64,000 nt of DNA from Lepus europaeus (lineage: Eukaryota > Chordata > Mammalia > Lagomorpha > Leporidae), in the NCBI RefSeq assembly GCF_033115175.1, contig NC_084834.1, positions 78,202,462-78,266,461 on the forward strand. Reading direction: 5' to 3'. Made by a program: the position numbers and the translations under genes. This document shows positions 38,936 to 49,384 of this stretch, piece by piece. A model generated the notes under the pieces. That model saw only the letters and a program-made list of their open reading frames with translations, had not been told where the DNA came from and searched no databases. Positions within the stretch are counted from its first letter, which is position 1. The number at the start of each line of letters is the position of its first letter.

Positions 38936-39259
38936 GCCAGCACCGCGGCTCAATAGGTTAATCCTCCACCTGCGACGCCGGCACCCCGGGTTCTAGTCCC
39001 AGCTGGGGCACTGGATTCTGTCCCGGTTGCCCTTCTTCCAGTCCAGCTCTCTGCTGTGGCTCTGGAGTACAGTGGAGGATGGTCCAAGTCCTTGGGCCCT
39101 GCACCCCATGGGAGACCAGGAGAAGCACCTGGCTCCTGGGCTTTGGATCAGTGCAGTGCGCCGGCCGCAGTGGCCATTGAGGGGTGAACCAACGGAAAGA
39201 GGAAGACCTTTCTCTCTGTCTCTCTCACTGTCCACTCTGCCTATCAAAAAAAAAAAAAA
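38936..39259 (+). mobile_element. CSINE (young) inside an old LINE-1
   Basis: Full element with A-run. AAAAGTGAAACAAG is duplicated at 38922-38935 and 39260-39273. Confidence 0.95.
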
Positions 39260-39308
39260 AAAAGTGAAACAAGACCACTACCTTATACCCTATATAAAAG
39301 TGAACTTG

Positions 39309-39636
39309 GCCGGCACCGTGGCTCAATAGGCTAATCTTCCGCCTGTGGCGCTGGCACCCTGAGTTCTAGTCCCGGTCGGGATGCCGGATTCTGTCCCGGT
39401 TGCTCCTCTTCCAGTCCAGCTCTCTGCTATGGCTCTGGAGTGCAGTGGAGGATGGCCCAAGTCCTTGGGCCCTGCACCCCATGGGAGACCAGGAGAAGCA
39501 CCTGGCTCCTGGCTTCGGATCCGCGTGGTGCGCTGGCCGCAGCGGATCCGAACCAACAGTGAACCAACAGAAAAAAGAAGACCTTTCTCTCTGTCTCTCT
39601 CTCTCTCACTGTCCACTCTGCCTATCAAAAAAAAAA
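39309..39636 (+). mobile_element. CSINE (young) inside an old LINE-1
   Basis: Full element 50 bp after the previous one, same orientation. AAAAGTGAACT before and AAAAGTCAACT after, one mismatch. Confidence 0.94.
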
Positions 39637-41085
39637 AAGTCAACTCGCAGTGGATCAGGGCTCTAAACCTAAGACGCAAAAACTTCAAATAACTTGAGGG
39701 AAATAAAGGAAAACAGTGTAGGACATTGGCCTAGGCAAAGACTTCTTGGATGAGACTGCAAACTCATAGGCTATAAAAGCAAAAATAGACAAAAGGAATT
39801 ACATCAAGTTAAGCACAGCAAAGAAAACAATTAACAACGTGGAAAGGCAACCTACGGAATGGAATGAAATATTTGCAATTTATACATCTGATAAAAGATT
39901 AATATCAAATATATACAAGGAGCTCAAGAAACTCATCAACAAACAAGCTAACAATCCACAGAAGAAATAATCAAAGGATATGAACAGACATGAATTATAA
40001 ATGGCCAAACAACACTTAAAAAATGCTCAGGATCACTAACCATCAGGGAAATATAGATAAAAATCACCATGAAGTATCAAAATCACCATGAAGTATAAAG
40101 TCACTTCAGTTAGAATGGCTATTATCCAAAAATAAGGAAACAACCAATAATGGTGAGGCTATAGAGAAAAAAGGTACGCTAATACACTGTTGGTAGGAAT
40201 ATAAATTTGTACAACCATTATGTAAAACAGGGTGGAGACTCCACAGAAAACTAAAACTATACCTACCATATTCAGCCATCCTACCCCTGAGAATATAGCC
40301 AAAGGAAATGAAATCAACATATAAAAGAGTTAGCTGTACTCCCATATTTATAGCAGCTCAATTCACAATAGCTAAGATATGGAATCAACCTAGATGTCCA
40401 TCAACTGATGACTGGAGAAAGAAAATGTGGTATATATACATGGTGGAATATTGCTCAGCCATAAAAAGAATAAAATTCTGACATTTGCAGCAAAATAGAT
40501 GCAAATGAAGATCATTATGTTCAGTAAAATAAGCCAGACTCAGACAATTATTACATGTGTTCTCTTATTTGTGGTAGGTAATGTATAGAGTATAAAAATA
40601 ATGTGGATATCATATCATCTGTTACATAGTTAAAAATATTGTTTCACTAAAAAATACCATGTAAATGACACTAAACTCTTCTTTCCTGTAAAGAAAATGG
40701 AGAAGGGAATAGTGAGGACTCTTAGGGTATTAGTAAGATTTTATTCTTAATTTGGGTGTTGGTTATGGGTATGAACAGAGGACAAAAAAACACATTTGTT
40801 TGTACACTTTGTGTATTTATTGGCATGCATACTGTATTCCAATAACTTTTTTAAAATAAAAAGCAAGCTATGGACCAAAGTCAGTCCTCCATATATCTAA
40901 AGGCCACAAAACAGATACACAGTTTCTGGTAAACTATTGTCAGAGGCAGAGAATGATCTCTGCACAGCCAGAAACAAGGTGAGTCTTTATAAACAGCAGA
41001 GAAGGTGGAAAATGGACAACAGCTAATACCCCCAGAAGGGCTACAGATACCCAGGTGCATGGTCAGTAGTTTAAAACAGTCTTCT

Positions 41086-41425
41086 GGCCGGCGCCGTGGC
41101 TCAACAGGCTAATCCTCCGCCTTGCGGCGCTGGCACACCGGGTTCTAGTCCCGGTTGGGGCACCGATCCTGTCCCGGTTGCCCCTCTTCCAGGCCAGCTC
41201 TCTGCTGTGGCCAGGGAGTGCAGTGGAGGATGGCCCAAGTGTTTGGGCTCTGCACCCCATGGGAGACCAGGATAAGCACCTGGCTCCTGCCATCGGAACA
41301 GCGCGGTGCGCTGGCCGCAGCGCACTACCGCGGAGGCCATTGGAGGGTGAACCAACGGCAAAAGGAAGACCTTTCAATCTGTCTCTCTCTCACTGTCCAC
41401 TCTGCCTGTCAAAAAAAATTAAAAA
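41086..41425 (+). mobile_element. CSINE (young)
   Basis: Full element. AAAACAGTCTTCT is duplicated at 41073-41085 and 41426-41438. Confidence 0.95.
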
Positions 41426-41438
41426 AAAACAGTCTTCT

Positions 41439-41997
41439 CATTGGCCAGCTGGGGCCCAAGAAGAGAGGAAAGGTCCAGGCTAATAAGCTCACTGAAGCTG
41501 AAATTCATTGAAAGCATAAATAAGGAAAAGCTCTATGAAAAGATACAATACAGAAGAATGTCAATTTAATACAAATTTTATGGAACTTTTGTTGGATGTT
41601 AAATTTTGGTGAAGCATCACCGAGATTCATGGCTCTATTTTATTAATAGTCTGAGTTCCTTCATTTTAACATCATTTTCCATTTGCTTTCCCATCTCACT
41701 CCAGCCCCTCCAGTCCCACCTTCTTGTTCCAGAAATGATGTTATATAGATTCACCATCATAGGTATTAAATGGTTATTTTTCCATACACAGTCCTCATAA
41801 ATACAACCTACAGATTGCTATAGAAAGTCAATTTATTTTTATTTCATAATTCGCAGTGAATCTCATTTACTTCTTCATTCAGTCACCCATTCATTCACTA
41901 GTGAATTCATTTATGCCTCGAGAGAGTACCCATATTTGTGCTTGAACATGCAAGCCAGATGGGTTTTATAGCTCTCATTCCTGTCTTTCGATTACCC
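41439..41997. other. Intergenic DNA before the RAB1A pseudogene
   Basis: Nothing recognised except a possible ancient repeat end around 41870-41915 (CATTCAGTCACCCATTCATTC). Confidence 0.45.
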
Positions 41998-43900
41998 ATA
42001 GTGGAGAGTCAAGGTGGTGGCAGCTACAGCAAGGACGGCAATAGCAGTGACGGTGGCTGCAGTGTCATGTCCAGCATGACATCCCGAATATGATTATTTA
42101 TTCAAGTTACTTCTGACTGGTGACTCTGTGGTTGGAAAATCTTGCCACCTTCTTAGGTTTACAGAAAGCTTCATCAGCACAATGGGTGTGGATTTCAACA
42201 TAAGAAGTATTAGAGTTAGATGGGAAAACAATCAAGCTTCAAATATGGGACACAGCAGGCCACGAAAGGCTTTGAACAATCACCTCCAGTTATTACAGAG
42301 AAGCCCATGGCATCATACCTGTGTACAATGTCACAGGTCAGGAGTCCTTCAATAGTCTCAAAGAGTAGCTGCAGGAAATAGACCATTATGCCAATGAAAA
42401 TGTCAACAACTCGGTGGTGGGAAACAAATGTGACCTGACCACAGTGAAAGTAGTACATTACACAACAGCAAAGGAATTTGCCAATTCCCTTGCAATTCCT
42501 TTCTTGGAAACCAGTGCTAAGAACACAACTAATGTAGAACAGACTTTCCTGATGATGGCAGCTGAGATTAAAAAGTGAGTGGGGGCTGGCACTGTGGCTC
42601 ACTTGGTTAATCCTCTACCTGCGGCGCCGGCATCCCGTATGGGTGCCCGGTTCTAGTCCCGGTTGCTCCTCTTCCAGTCCAGCTCTCTGCTATGGCCCAG
42701 GAAGGCAGTGGAGGATGGCCCAGGTGCTTGGGCCCTGCACCTGCATGGGAGACCCGGAGAAGCACCTGGCTCCTGGCTTTGGATCGGCGTAGTGTGCCTG
42801 CCAAAGTGGCCATTTGGGGGATGAACCAATGGAAGGAAGACCTTTCTCTCTGTCTCTCTCTCTCAATAACTCTATATGTCAAAAAAAAAAAAAAAAAAAG
42901 CGAGCGGGCCTTAGAGAAACAGCTGGTGGTACAGAGAAGTCCAATTTCAAAATTCAGAGCACTCCAGTCAAGCAGCCTCCATCCTTTTCTCATAGTAATG
43001 AATTTGCAATCTGAACCCAAATGAAAAGACAAACTATTTGAATTTCCCCATAAATAGCTATACAACAACAGATTCTCACTGTCTCCACAGAGGTCAGAGA
43101 TAGTAAATTGTCAATACTGGCTTTTTTTTTTTTTTATTCCCTTGACTGAAGGCAATTTACTTCATTTTCAGAACTGTTTTAAACCTTTGTGTAGTACTTT
43201 GTAAAGTAATGTGTGTAATCCTTTTGCTTTCCCGATATCAGATTTTTTCCTATGGTTGGATGGAATATATTTGGTTGATGATTATATTGGCATGTTTAGA
43301 TGTGGGGTTTAGTCTTCTGAAGATGAAGTTCAGCCAAATTGCACCAAACAGCACAACTAGTGTCTGAAACTTTCCATGCATAAAGTTTAGTGAGATGTTC
43401 TATGTGAGATCTGGTCTGCTGGTTCTTCCTTATAGAGTTATCAATGGAAACATTACACTATCTGATTAACAGTTTCTTCATATTCTGCATATAATTTATG
43501 GCTGGAGGATATTGCAATTTGTTGCAAATTTTATAACAAAGCAACTGAAGACATTTTTAATAATACTATGCTTATTGGAGTAATATTAACAAAGGATTTT
43601 TTATAGCTTTAAATGCTTGCATTTGAACAATTAATGCTAAAGTATGTACATTACATACGAGCTCATATAGTCTCCTTCAGCTCTTGTGATTTGATTTGAT
43701 TTCCAGTCCTTCAAACTGTTCTACATCAATAACAGAGACTCTGTTGTTACAGAGCTTTGAAAGGAATGTAAAAGAAAATGAGCTGTTGGTTTCTTATGGA
43801 TACCTCCATGACACCAAGACATTATGAGTAAGGAAAAATCATGAGACCCTCAAGCCTTAAAGTTTTCAAGATTCTTAAGATATAAAGAAAGAAAATTAAG
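41998..43900 (+). pseudogene. RAB1A: RAB1A processed pseudogene, split by a CSINE
   Basis: An intronless copy of the small GTPase that controls ER-to-Golgi transport. The reading starts at 42067 and recalls RAB1A throughout: [10 protein letters not shown], then GKSC of the P-loop, ISTMGVDF, the ESFN region, AKEFAN, PFLETSA, and near the end EKSNFKIQSTPVKQ. There are frameshifts, stops (one within the first 20 codons), and loss of the C-terminal Cys pair. A CSINE (42584-42895) interrupts it after AAEIKK. From about 42985 to 43900 the sequence follows what I recall of the RAB1A 3' UTR. About 70 bases before the ATG may be 5' UTR. Both outer ends are approximate. Confidence 0.88.
42584..42895 (+). 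mobile_element. CSINE inside the RAB1A pseudogene
   Basis: Full element with A-run. AAAAAGTGAGTGGG (42570-42583) and AAAAAGCGAGCGGG after the A-run match with two changes. RAB1A coding sequence continues on both sides. Confidence 0.94.
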
Positions 43901-44017
43901 GAATTAACTATTATAGTTATTGTATTATAATTCCAGGTCTACTCAAATCTTAAAGTGTAGAAACTATTTTCTGGTTAAAGGTTTTGAAAGAAAAAAATTT
44001 TTTTAAAAGAATGGCTA

Positions 44018-44344
44018 ATTTTTTTTTTTGACAGGCAGAGTGGATAGTGAGAGAGAGACAGAGAGAAAGGTCTTCCTTTTTGCCGTTGGTTCACCCTCCA
44101 ATGGCCGCTGCAGCCGGCACATCGCGCTGATTGGAAGCCAGGAGCCAGGTGCTTCTCCTGGTCTCCCATGCAGGTGCAGGGCCCAAGCACCTGGGCCATC
44201 CTCCACTGCCTTCCCGGTCCATAGCAGAGAGCTGGCCTGGAAGAGGGGCAACCGGGATAGAATCCGGCGCCCCAACCAGGACTAGAACCTGGTGTGCCAG
44301 CGCCGCAAGGCGGGGGATTAGCCTGTTAAGCCACGGCGCCGGCC
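44018..44344 (-). mobile_element. CSINE (young)
   Basis: Full element. AAAAGAATGGCTA is duplicated at 44005-44017 and 44345-44357. Confidence 0.95.
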
Positions 44345-44357
44345 AAAAGAATGGCTA

Positions 44358-45103
44358 TTATCCAAAAATCAAAAAATAGCAAATGCCGGTGAGTTTGTAG
44401 AGAAAAAGGTGCCCTAATACAGTGTTGGTGGGAATGCAAGCTGGTAAACCATTATGGAACACAATATGGAGATTCCTCAGAAAACTAAAAATAGATCTAC
44501 CATATGATCCAGCCATCCTACTTCTGGGAATATATCTAAAGGAAAGGAAATCAACATATGAAAGAGATACCTGCACTCCCAGGTTTATAGCAATTCAATT
44601 TGCAATAGCTAAGATATGGAATCAACCCAGATGTCCACCAGTTGGTGAATGGAGACAGAAAACGTGATATATTACACAATGGAATATTACTCAGCCATAA
44701 AAAATGAAATCTTAACATATGCAACAAAATAGATGCAGGTGTAGATCCTTATGCTAAGTGAAACAAGCCAGACCCAGAAAGAAAAATATCACATTTTCTC
44801 TTATTTTTGTTGTCAATACATAGAAAGAGTTAACAATTATGTGGATATCATTTGGTATATGTAAATACTGCTTCCCTGGGTCACACCATGTAAATGACAA
44901 TATACTGTTCTTTCCCACATTAAAAAAAAAAAAAATGGAAAGGGGAGACGGGAATAGTGTGGACTCTTGGGATACTAGTAAAGTTTTGTTCTTTACTTGG
45001 GCGTTGGTTATGAGTGTGTGCAGAGGGCAAAAACTTATTTATCTGTATACATATGTGCATTTTTGAAGAGTATACAGAATTTTAATAAAAAATTTTTAAA
45101 ACA
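44358..45103 (+). mobile_element. Old LINE-1 3' end
   Basis: ORF2 C-terminal remnant (GCAATAGCTAAGATATGGAA, GATGTCCACCAG) followed by a 3' UTR similar to that at 40560-40862, ending TTTTAATAAAAAATTTTTAAAA. A minus CSINE sits at its upstream edge. Confidence 0.82.
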
Positions 45104-45239
45104 TAGATATGTGGTTGAATTACTGATGCTATAATCTACTTGCACTTATAGCAACTACTGATATACTTAATTTTATCTCCTCACCATTTCCGGCATTTTT
45201 TTTCCCTGCATTGTCTTTTCTATATCTGCTTCTTTCTTC

Positions 45240-45582
45240 CTTTTTTTTAAAGATTTATTTATTTACTTGAAAGTCAGAGTTAGAGAGAAGAGAGGCAAAG
45301 AGAGGGAGAGAGAGAGAGAGAGAGGTCTTCCATCCGATGGTTCACTCTCTAATTGGCCGCAATGACCGGAGCTGTGCTGATCCGAAGCCAGGAGCCAGAG
45401 ATTCTTCTGGGTCTCCCACATGGGTGCAGGGGCCCAAGGACTTGGGCCATCTTCTACTGCTTTCCCAGGCCATAGCAGAGAGCTGGATCAGAAGTGGAGC
45501 AGCCAGGTCTCAAACCAGCGCCCATATGGGATACCAGTGCTTCAGGCCAGGGTGTTAACCCACTGCACCACAGCGCTGGCCC
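45240..45582 (-). mobile_element. CSINE
   Basis: AAAGATTTATTTATTTACTT to CACCACAGCGCTGGCCC. CTGCTTCTTTCTTC is duplicated at 45226-45239 and 45583-45596. Confidence 0.94.
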
Positions 45583-45929
45583 CTGCTTCTTTCTTCTTTT
45601 GGACTGAGAACTTCCCAGTTTTCCTGTCTACAACTTTAGAGGTTATACTAAGTATTTCAATACGCATCCTTCTAAAATATCATTTTCATTCTCTGAACAA
45701 TACAAAAAACTTAAAGCAGTAACTTCAGTCACTTTGCTTCTCCATCTCTAAGCTATATAATTAAGAGAACTTTTCTCTTAAACTGCTGAGTCCCTAGGTA
45801 TGTGGCACAAGAGGGTCTTTCAGTATTTACATTTGCTTCCAGTACTGAATGTTTGGAGGTTTCACACCATGCAACCTTACAGCCATGTCTACTCATCCTG
45901 ATAAAAGTCTCCTTATAAAGTCATATTAC

Positions 45930-46045
45930 TTATATTTGTTCTATGTAGGAGAAACTGAAGCCCTGGAAAAGTAAATACTTTATTCAAGGTTAGTCAACTA
46001 GTTAATGGGAGACAAAGGCCTTTCGGACTCCCAAGTCTGTACATC
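45930..46045 (-). repeat. MIR
   Basis: GGAGAAACTGAAGCCCTGG, AAGGTTAGTCAACTAGTTAA and CTCCCAAGTCTGTAC follow MIR order on the minus strand, diverged. Confidence 0.65.
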
Positions 46046-46632
46046 TAGCGATAGAATACCAAGAGAAAGCATCACTTACTTTTTCAGAATATTGTTAACA
46101 TTTTTGTGCTAAACAGGTGCAGGTAACACAACAATGGATACACATGGTACTGCCTCACATGTCACAAATATTAGTATTCCCCCTGAATATAGCTTTCCAT
46201 GAACTTCAGTAAAGATAATTTGCAGAAATATCAACATTTTTAATATCTAAGAAACTATTTCTATTGAAATCAATGTTCCTACATTAACTTTCAGACAGCA
46301 ATAATGATTATGTGATCATATGTTACTATAATCTTAAAAGCTAATGGATGAGATCCATTACATAGAATTAATTATATTCAAATAGTTTTATTAATTTCAT
46401 GAATCAACTCTAATTGATTACAATCTTACATTTTCCTTAGTTGATAATAGTCGTATGCTCTCATGTGACAGAGAGTACACTTTCTCTTTATGCTTTGAGA
46501 ATGGCATTTCCTATATACAGTTTCTTTCTTAAACAACTTCTCACCTAATTTCCTTAATTTGGCACAAGTGTTTCCCTAAATCTAAGCTGTCTTAATCATC
46601 TCTTGTTACTCTATGTTTCTGTGCCAATGCAG
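46046..46632. other. DNA upstream of the second ADH relic
   Basis: Exon 4 of the relic would be expected here or further upstream, but no C-x2-C-x2-C coding remnant is visible. Confidence 0.45.
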
Positions 46633-46850
46633 AGGAGCAAACTCCTTCTAGCTGGATAAACTGGACGGCAGTAGCAAATTTATGCTTACAGGAAGAATAT
46701 CTTTAATGCCTTCATGGCACAAGAATATTCACAGAATATATCATCTTGTTTGGGTGGAAGAGTGAAAAAATTACAAGACTGATTCTCCTGAAAAATGTCT
46801 CATGAGATGTGAATGGCTCAGTACTACAGAGCCATAGTTAACTCAGTAAG
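46633..46850 (+). pseudogene. Second ADH relic, exon 5
   Basis: By eye this stretch aligns along its whole length with exon 5 of the upstream ADH pseudogene, for example its CTGGACGGCAGTAGC with CTGGATGGGACCAGC, and the following blocks for the CKGKKIYH and TEYT segments. The AG acceptor is kept but the donor GT is lost. It holds several stops and indels, so it is much older as a pseudogene than the upstream copy. It lies about 124 bases before the matching exon 6 relic, in the right order and orientation. Confidence 0.78.
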
Positions 46851-46974
46851 AAGGCACACTTGAGTCTTTCACAACCTTTCTAAAGCCAGGCCCCATCAGA
46901 AAACTAGTGGTTTTGCTAATGCTACAGATCCACCCAGCAATAGAAATTGGTAAGCGTGATTCCTAAATTCTAAG

Positions 46975-47109
46975 GTCACAACGTGTTCCATCTGCATGAC
47001 CCATGAATACAGAGGGTTTGCTTAGCCATCATCCTGAAGTATGGGGCCGCTAGCACTCCTCCTGGGGTGATCAGTGTTGACACCAACGTGGAGGAGAAAT
47101 TCCCCAGGG
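46975..47109 (+). pseudogene. Second ADH relic, truncated exon 6
   Basis: It begins with GTCAC after an AG, as ADH exon 6 does, and ends with a clear match to the NAD-binding strand: one frame gives SVDTN then EEKFPR, against GVDINEQKF in the upstream copy. The middle has stops in all frames. The homology stops where an old LINE-1 begins (about 47110), so insertion or deletion removed the rest. I could not find exons 1-4 or 7-9 of this copy. Confidence 0.75.
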
Positions 47110-47500
47110 TATATAACAATCTCTTACAACTAAACACTAAAAAATACAAATAACCCAGTTTTAAAATGAGCAAAGGATTTGAAAAGACATTTCTCCCAAG
47201 AACATATATAAAGGATCAATAAGCACATGAAAAGATGTTCAACATTAGCCACTTTGAAAATGCAAATGAAATCATGATGCTATAATAAAATGGCTAATTA
47301 AAGACTAATGATGCTAAGTACTGGTGAACATGTAGAGCAACTTAAGCTCTTATACACTAGTGGTGGCAAAATAAAATAGGACAAATATTTAATAAAACAC
47401 TTTGACAGTTTCTTTAAAAATTAAACATAAGCCTTCTATATGACACAACCACTACATCCACAGGCATTTACCCCCAAAATATGAAAGAATATGTCCTTTA
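47110..47500 (+). mobile_element. Old LINE-1 ORF2 3' fragment, upstream half
   Basis: Degenerate LINE-1 ORF2 sequence (AAATGAGCAAAGGATTTGAA and the region before AGCCTTCTATATGACACAAC) with stops in all frames. It truncates the ADH exon 6 relic and is itself split by the young LINE-1; the other half starts at 54691. Confidence 0.8.
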
Positions 47501-47515
47501 AAAGTCTTCTATACA
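47501..47515. repeat. 5' target-site duplication of the young LINE-1
   Basis: AAAGTCTTCTATACA, identical to 54676-54690. Old LINE-1 sequence is continuous across the two copies once the insert is removed. Confidence 0.95.
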
Positions 47516-48254
47516 GGTGGAGAGCATGGGAGCCCAAGTTCGGGACACCAGCAGCAGACTCAACGCACCAGCGCTGGAACGCAAGGTGAGCCGAACCACA
47601 ATAGCCCGAGACACCAGCGGGCAAGCGGAAAGAGGAGGCTAGAGGGAACGAGGCTTGAAACTTCGTGGGGAAAAGTTCACCAGGCTAACTAGAAGAGAGA
47701 GAGGAAAAAAATAAAAAAAAGCGACCGATACGGACACAAGTTTCTCTCTCTCCGCTCACCTCTCAGAGGCGAGCAAGACAGAGCAGGCGCCATTTTGGAC
47801 ATACGTCATAAGCAGGGCGACCTCAGGTCTGCACCAGCCCTGAGCCTAGCAGAAAAACCTGACTCTGGGGGGAGGGGTGAAATAACAGGAGATTAGCATC
47901 TAACTTGGCAACCCAGTGGGAGATTGCAGGAGAATTGGAGCCCACACTGAGGGCAGCAGAGATTCCCTGTGTGGTCCTTGGGAAAGAGCTTCCAATCTCT
48001 GGCTCCTGTGGGTATATCATTTGCCTGCTAACTACCTCCAATTACATTCAGCTGTGCGGAATTACTTCCCTTTTGAATCAAAAAAGAGAGAGATTTACCA
48101 CACCTAACCTGGGAGTGTCATCTTTGACACACCCTCAGCCCTGAGGAACCAAACACAGCTCTCAGTCCACACTCATCTCAAGCCTCTAAGGCACCACTGA
48201 AAGCAGACAGTCCACTTAATATAGAGCCATAGTGTAACAAGAAAAAACACCACA
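47516..48254 (+). promoter_or_regulatory. LINE-1 5' UTR / internal promoter region
   Basis: These 739 bases lie between the 5' target-site duplication and ORF1. In LINE-1s this region contains the internal promoter. It is more GC-rich than its surroundings, opens with GGTGGAGAGC, and its first 150 bases contain two similar GACACCAGC blocks. The promoter role comes from family knowledge. Confidence 0.7.
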
Positions 48255-49316
48255 GTGAAGAAACCCAGTATCTCCAACATCCCAAACAACAAACGCAAAA
48301 ACCGAGGTAACAAGAACAAGGAAGACACTATGACACCCCCAAATGAAAAAGACACCCCAATTCAAGATTATGAAGATGAGGAGATAGGAGAAATGCAAGA
48401 AGTGGATCTCAAAAAATTGATAAGAACATTAAGAAGTTCTCAAAAACAAATTCTTGAACTACAGAAATCCTTCATGGACAAGATAGAAAATCTCTCTCGT
48501 GAAAATGAAATATTAAGGAGGAATCAAAATGAATTGAAACAACTAGTGGAACAAGAAATGGTGATAGTGATGAGAAATCATAATGAAATGAAGAATTCAA
48601 TAGATCAAATGACAAACACATTAGAGAGTCTTAAAAACAGAATGGACGAAGCAGAAGAGAGACTATCAGACTTAGAAGACAGAGAACAGGAAAGGAAACA
48701 ATCAAATCAAAGAAAAGAAGAAGAAATCAGAAATCTAAAAAATACTGTCAGGAATCTACAGGATACTCTTAAAAAACCCAACATTCGGGTTCTAGGAGTA
48801 CCTGAAGGCATGGAGAGGGAGAAAGGATTAGAAGGCCTTTTTAGTGAGATACTAGCAGAAAATTTCCCAGGTTTGGAGAACGACAGAGACATCCTAATAC
48901 AGGAAGCTCATAGAACCCCTAATAAACATGACCAAAAGAGATCCTCACCACGACACGTCGTAATCAAACTCACCACAGTGAAACACAAAGAAAAGATCCT
49001 AAAATGTGCAAGAGAGAAACGCCAGATTACTCTCAGAGGATCTCCAATTAGACTCACAGCTGACTTCTCTTCAGAAACCCTGCAAGCTAGGAGAGAATGG
49101 CGAGACATAGCCCAGGTGCTAAGAGAGAAAAACTGCCAGCCCAGAATATTATATCCTGCAAAGCTCTCATTTATGAATGAAGGTGAAATTAAGACCTTTC
49201 ACAGCAAACAGACATTGAAAGAATTTGTCGCCACTCGTCCAGCCCTGCAAAAGATGCTTAAAGATGTGTTACATACAGAAACACAGAAACACGGTCACCA
49301 ATATGAAAGAAGGTAA
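48255..49316 (+). pseudogene. LINE-1 ORF1 (RNA-binding protein), start codon lost
   Basis: The open frame is 353 codons. ORF1p coats LINE-1 RNA as a trimer. Visible are a basic, Lys/Asn-rich N-terminus, a long heptad-rich coiled coil (about residues 55-170, with LRSSQKQILELQ and RMDEAEERLSDLEDRE), an RRM-like domain (from NIRVLGVPEG to about residue 260) and a C-terminal domain with SAETLQARREW-like sequence, here SSETLQARREW. The first codon is GTG where ATG is expected; the next in-frame ATG is at 48330. The frame has no internal stop. A shortened protein is possible, but the missing start makes normal expression unlikely. Confidence 0.85.
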
Positions 49317-49384
49317 AGGTAGGAAACCTCACACCAAAAGATCACAGGAATCTCAAACCATATATTAGAAAGTATCTTTGGCTA

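Larger units (their letters stand above)
37897..40862 (+). mobile_element. Old 5'-truncated LINE-1, part 2 (ORF2 to 3' end)
   Basis: Continues through the RT region (TGTTTACAGATGACATGATC, the FADD segment with Val or Phe changes), the ORF2 C-terminus and a 3' UTR ending in AATAACTTTTTTAAAATAAA. There are many stops and indels. CSINEs at 38936-39259 and 39309-39636 lie inside, so it is older than those. Confidence 0.88.
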
